The position numbers and the translations under genes were made by a program. Of a DNA stretch of 25,010 nt, positions 22,139 through 25,010 are shown piece by piece; the first letter of the stretch is position 1; every line of letters begins with the position of its first letter. The stretch lies in contig CATZRJ010000028.1 of assembly GCA_958423535.1 (NCBI GenBank), positions 1 through 25,010 on the forward strand. Direction: 5' to 3'. This DNA is from an uncultured Collinsella sp. (GTDB taxonomy: Bacteria > Actinomycetota > Coriobacteriia > Coriobacteriales > Coriobacteriaceae). A model generated the notes under the pieces. The model worked only from the letters and a program-made list of their open reading frames with translations. It did not search any database and was not told the DNA's origin.

Positions 22139-24367
22139 CTAAGCCTGGGGCACCTCACCAGTCGCCAGAATCTGCTCGAGTGCGTCCTCATCCAACACGG
22201 GCACACCCAGCTGCTCGGCCTTGGTGAGCTTGGAACCCGCTTTGGGGCCGGCGACCAGATAGCTTGTCTTCTTTGACACGCTGCCCGAAACCTTGGCGCC
22301 GAGCACCTTGAGCGCCGCGCCCGCCTCGTCGCGCGTGCGGTTGACGAGCGTGCCGGTGAGCACGAAGGTCAGGCCCGCGAGCGGTTGAGCGTCGGCGAGC
22401 TCGCCCGCCACGCCAGCGTCGGCTGCGGCTTGCGCGTGCGCGGCGCCCAAGTCGACCTCGAGCGACAGGCCCGCCTGACGCAGGCGCTCCAGCACGGCGA
22501 GGTTCTCGGGCACGGCCAGGAACTGCTTGACGCTCGCCGCAATCTTGGGACCGATGCCCTCGCACTCGGCGATGTCCTCTTCGCTCGCCAAAATGAGCTT
22601 GTCAATCGACAGGAATCGCTCGGCAATGACCTCGCCCACGCTCTTGCCCACGTGGCGGATGCCCAGGGCAAACAGCACGCGACCGAGCGGCTGGCTCTTG
22701 GACTTGTTAAGCTCGGCGATGATTTTCTCGGCCGTCTTGAGGCCCACCGGGATGGGGTCGCCCTTCTTGACGCCCTTTTTGCTGTTGGAGCTGGCGTACA
22801 CGCGCCCCGTGTCCAGGCCTGCGATGTCGTCGACCGTGAGCTGGTAGAAGTCCGCGACATCGTGGATCAGCCCGGCGGCGATCATCTTGTCGACGATCTC
22901 GTCGCCCAGGCCGTCGACGTCCATGCAGCCGCGGCTCACCCAGTGGAGCAGGCGCTCCTTGAGCTGCGCGGGGCAGTCGATGGAGACGCAACGGTAAGCA
23001 ACCTCGCCATCCTCGTGGACCACGGGGCTACCGCACACGGGGCAGACCTCGGGCATGTGCCAGTCGACCGAATCGGCCGGACGCTTGTCGAGCACCGGGC
23101 CCACGACCTCGGGGATCACGTCACCCGCCTTGTGCACGATGATGGTGTCGCCCTCGCGCACGTTTTTACGACGGATCTCGTCGATGTTGTGCAGCGTGGC
23201 GCGCGCGATGGTGGAGCCGGCAACCGTCACCGGGTCGAACTCGGCGACCGGCGTGAGCACACCGGTGCGGCCCACCTGGATGCGAATTTCACGCAGGACG
23301 GTCTGCTTTTCCTCGGGCGGGAACTTAAAGGCAATGGCCCAGCGTGGCGCGCGGGCGGTAAAGCCCAGGTCGAGCTGCTGCTGGAAGCTGTCCACCTTTA
23401 CGACCACGCCGTCGATGTCGTAGTTCAGGTCACCGCGATGTTCGAGCGCCTGGGCGCAGAACTCGTGAACCTCGGCCGGCGTGGCGCAACGGGCCACGTT
23501 GGGGTTGACGCTAAAGCCGGCGCTGCGCAGCCAGTCCAGAAACTCGCGCTGGCTGTGGACGTGCAGCGGGTCGGTATCGGCGATGGCGTAGATAAAGGTG
23601 GCCAGGTCGCGGCGCGCCGTGACCTTGGGATCCTTTTGGCGCAGGCTGCCGGCGGCGGCGTTGCGCGGGTTGGCAAAGGGGTCGCGGCCCTCGACATCGG
23701 CCTCTTCATTCAGGCGCACAAAGCTGCCCTTGGGCATGTAGACCTCGCCGCGTACCTCGATGGTACGCTCGCGGTCGGCGCCCATGTGGGCGAGCGCCGG
23801 CTCGGACAGGTGCATGGGCACATCCTTGATGGTGCGCACGTTGAGCGACACGTCCTCGCCCGTGGTGCCATCGCCGCGCGTGGCCGCGCGCACGAAGGTG
23901 CCGTTTTGGTAGGTAAGCGCCACGCCCAGACCGTCAATCTTAAGCTCGCAGGTATAGGTGACGCTACCTGCGCCGAGCGCATCCTCGGTTCGTTGGAGCC
24001 ACGCGTCAAGTTCGTCCAGATCCATGGCATCGTCCATGGAATACATGCGCGCCATATGCGTGACCGGCGTAAACTGCTCGCTCACGTACCCGCCCACGCG
24101 TTGGGTGTAGCTGTCGGGCGTTACCAAATCGGGGTAGGTCGCCTCGATTTCCTGCAGCTCAACGAGCATTTTGTCGAAGGCGGCGTCCGTGATCTCGGGC
24201 GCGTCGAGCATGTAGTAGCGATAGGCGTGGTAATCGAGCTCGTGGCGCAGCTCGGCCGCGCGCGCTGCCGCCTGGGCACGGGCATCGGCCGGTGCAGCGG
24301 TATCCGCGCTCGCGGGCGCTTCGGTATCGATGTCCACGCCGTCACCAAACAGGCTCGATTGCTCCAT
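22139..24367 (-). CDS. ligA: NAD-dependent DNA ligase LigA
   Basis: A 742-residue enzyme that seals nicks in replication and repair with NAD as cofactor. After a short acidic, Ala-rich N-terminal extension (about 10-35) comes domain Ia (RYYMLDAPEITDAAFDKM). The adenylated lysine is K143 in ELKIDGLG. The OB domain contains the VGRTGVLTPVAEFDPV segment, the zinc finger uses C442, C445, C460 and C465, helix-hairpin-helix repeats follow (about 480-630), and a BRCT domain ends the protein (about 665-742). Length is slightly above the usual 670 or so because of the extension and linker. The ATG at 24367 follows AAGGAG with 7-base spacing. It shares a terminator with convergent merR. Confidence 0.98.
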   Translation of the reverse strand: MEQSSLFGDGVDIDTEAPASADTAAPADARAQAAARAAELRHELDYHAYRYYMLDAPEITDAAFDKMLVELQEIEATYPDLVTPDSYTQRVGGYVSEQFTPVTHMARMYSMDDAMDLDELDAWLQRTEDALGAGSVTYTCELKIDGLGVALTYQNGTFVRAATRGDGTTGEDVSLNVRTIKDVPMHLSEPALAHMGADRERTIEVRGEVYMPKGSFVRLNEEADVEGRDPFANPRNAAAGSLRQKDPKVTARRDLATFIYAIADTDPLHVHSQREFLDWLRSAGFSVNPNVARCATPAEVHEFCAQALEHRGDLNYDIDGVVVKVDSFQQQLDLGFTARAPRWAIAFKFPPEEKQTVLREIRIQVGRTGVLTPVAEFDPVTVAGSTIARATLHNIDEIRRKNVREGDTIIVHKAGDVIPEVVGPVLDKRPADSVDWHMPEVCPVCGSPVVHEDGEVAYRCVSIDCPAQLKERLLHWVSRGCMDVDGLGDEIVDKMIAAGLIHDVADFYQLTVDDIAGLDTGRVYASSNSKKGVKKGDPIPVGLKTAEKIIAELNKSKSQPLGRVLFALGIRHVGKSVGEVIAERFLSIDKLILASEEDIAECEGIGPKIAASVKQFLAVPENLAVLERLRQAGLSLEVDLGAAHAQAAADAGVAGELADAQPLAGLTFVLTGTLVNRTRDEAGAALKVLGAKVSGSVSKKTSYLVAGPKAGSKLTKAEQLGVPVLDEDALEQILATGEVPQA

Positions 24368-24514
24368 AGCGGCACTCCTTCGCTCGATTTCAAACGGATA
24401 CTAGAGTACCACCGGTCGCAACGGGGCCGAATAGCCCTTTCGAACCGCACCGAATCGGCAGCCACCAGACCGGGGCGGATCGCGCGATCAAACCATGCTC
24501 TTATCAGCTCTAAA

Positions 24515-24545
24515 TGATCCGTTTTCCTCCGTCCCCAACGGATCA
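24515..24545. repeat. 31-nt hairpin repeat, TGATCCGTT type, intergenic copy
   Basis: TGATCCGTT and AACGGATCA pair perfectly around a 13-base loop with CTCCGTCCCC. It has the same length and loop tail (GTCCCC at positions 17-22) as the CACCACAA-type repeats but unrelated arms. It lies just past the terminator of the protease gene. Confidence 0.8.
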
Positions 24546-24589
24546 ATAAGAAGAGAGGGGCTGTCCCGCGTTGATGGGACAGCCCCTCT
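24546..24589 (-). terminator. Intrinsic terminator of the HtrA-like gene
   Basis: AGAGGGGCTGTCCC (24554-24567) pairs perfectly with GGGACAGCCCCTCT (24576-24589), followed on minus by CTTCTTATT. It lies 27 bases beyond the stop codon. Confidence 0.9.
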
Positions 24590-24615
24590 GGCTTCGGTAT
24601 GTGCGATACGGCTCG

Positions 24616-25010
24616 TTAGTAACCCTGGCCGTAGCCCTGACCCTGGCCCTGCTGGCCCAGCAGCTCCTCCAGATACTGGCGCAACTGCTCGTCGGTAATA
24701 CCGCCGTTACCGGTGTCGGTCGCACTGTCGTCCTGTTGCTGGTTCTGCAACTCCTCGTCGGAGCCCAGCTCGACCGTGACCTTCTTCTCTTCCTTGCCGC
24801 GCACGAGCGTGATCTCGACCTTCTCGCCCACCTCGTGGCTGCGCAGCGCGATGATCAGGCCATCGGCGCTCGTAATCTCATCGTCGCCCAGCTTGGTAAT
24901 GACATCGCCCTCTTGGATGCCAGCCTTGGCGGCAGGACCGTCCTCGACGACGCTTGCCACATACGCGCCGCTATCGGTGCTCAGCTTGTTGGTGCGGGCG
25001 TTAAGCGCAT
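24616..25010 (-). CDS. HtrA/DegP-type serine protease, C-terminal PDZ part (partial)
   Basis: The last 130 residues of a larger protein whose start lies outside the window. A PDZ domain (residues 15-85 of the visible part) shows GAYVASVVEDGPAAKAGI, GDVITKLGDDEI and LIIALRSHEVGEKVEITLVRG, the usual HtrA pattern that binds C-termini of misfolded proteins. A Gln/Asp-rich linker follows, and the chain ends in a Gly-Gln-Tyr-rich tail (GQGYGQGY). The protease domain with its His-Asp-Ser triad is not visible, so the protease call is inferred from the PDZ type. These proteins are usually membrane-anchored and act in surface protein quality control. Confidence 0.85.
   Translation of the reverse strand, partial: ALNARTNKLSTDSGAYVASVVEDGPAAKAGIQEGDVITKLGDDEITSADGLIIALRSHEVGEKVEITLVRGKEEKKVTVELGSDEELQNQQQDDSATDTGNGGITDEQLRQYLEELLGQQGQGQGYGQGY

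Overview
The window looks like a chromosomal segment of a high-GC, Gram-positive gut actinobacterium of the Coriobacteriia, most likely Collinsella or a close relative. This rests on codon composition, sortase-assembled pilins, strong GGAGG ribosome-binding sites and a Gram-positive-type LexA box. No database search was possible, so the genus is an inference. Most genes lie on the minus strand; only a MATE exporter and a MerR regulator are on plus.

Layout. 1-32: the first codons of a probable gatC. 338-8881: a sortase-pilus locus. On the minus strand it runs from a large beta-helix adhesin (5419-8881) through an overlapping second pilin (3762-5426) and an LPLTG pilin (1995-3653) to a terminator, with a class C sortase further on (338-1276). 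The adhesin is split by a G7 tract that puts its secretion signal out of frame, so it is phase-OFF in this sequence or carries a sequencing error. Between the pilins and the sortase sits a 50-residue membrane peptide (1537-1689) with a LexA-type box upstream and a convergent structured RNA candidate, which is a possible SOS-induced type I toxin module.

9405-11729: a Cof-type HAD phosphatase and an MFS transporter. 11995-14359: molybdenum cofactor genes, moaA followed by a moaC-mobB fusion. 14595-15632: a DUF559/Vsr-like putative nuclease flanked by two copies of a 65-nt hairpin. 15846-19587: a two-gene heterodimeric ABC exporter whose first subunit has a degenerate ATP site. 19830-22081: MATE exporter and MerR regulator, divergent from the ABC pair, with a MerR-style promoter. 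22139-24367: NAD-dependent DNA ligase. 24616-25010: the C-terminal PDZ part of an HtrA-like protease.

A second layer is the set of small dispersed hairpins between genes. A 65-nt type (four copies) and a 31-nt type (six copies, plus one related 41-nt hairpin) keep a conserved core or loop while their arms differ between subfamilies. Most of the arm differences are compensated on the other side, so pairing rather than sequence seems to be conserved. Nearly all lie just after the 3' end of a minus-strand gene; two supply that gene's stop codon and one is embedded in a coding region. These hairpins, the SOS-box peptide module and the poly-G adhesin switch are the most notable observations.
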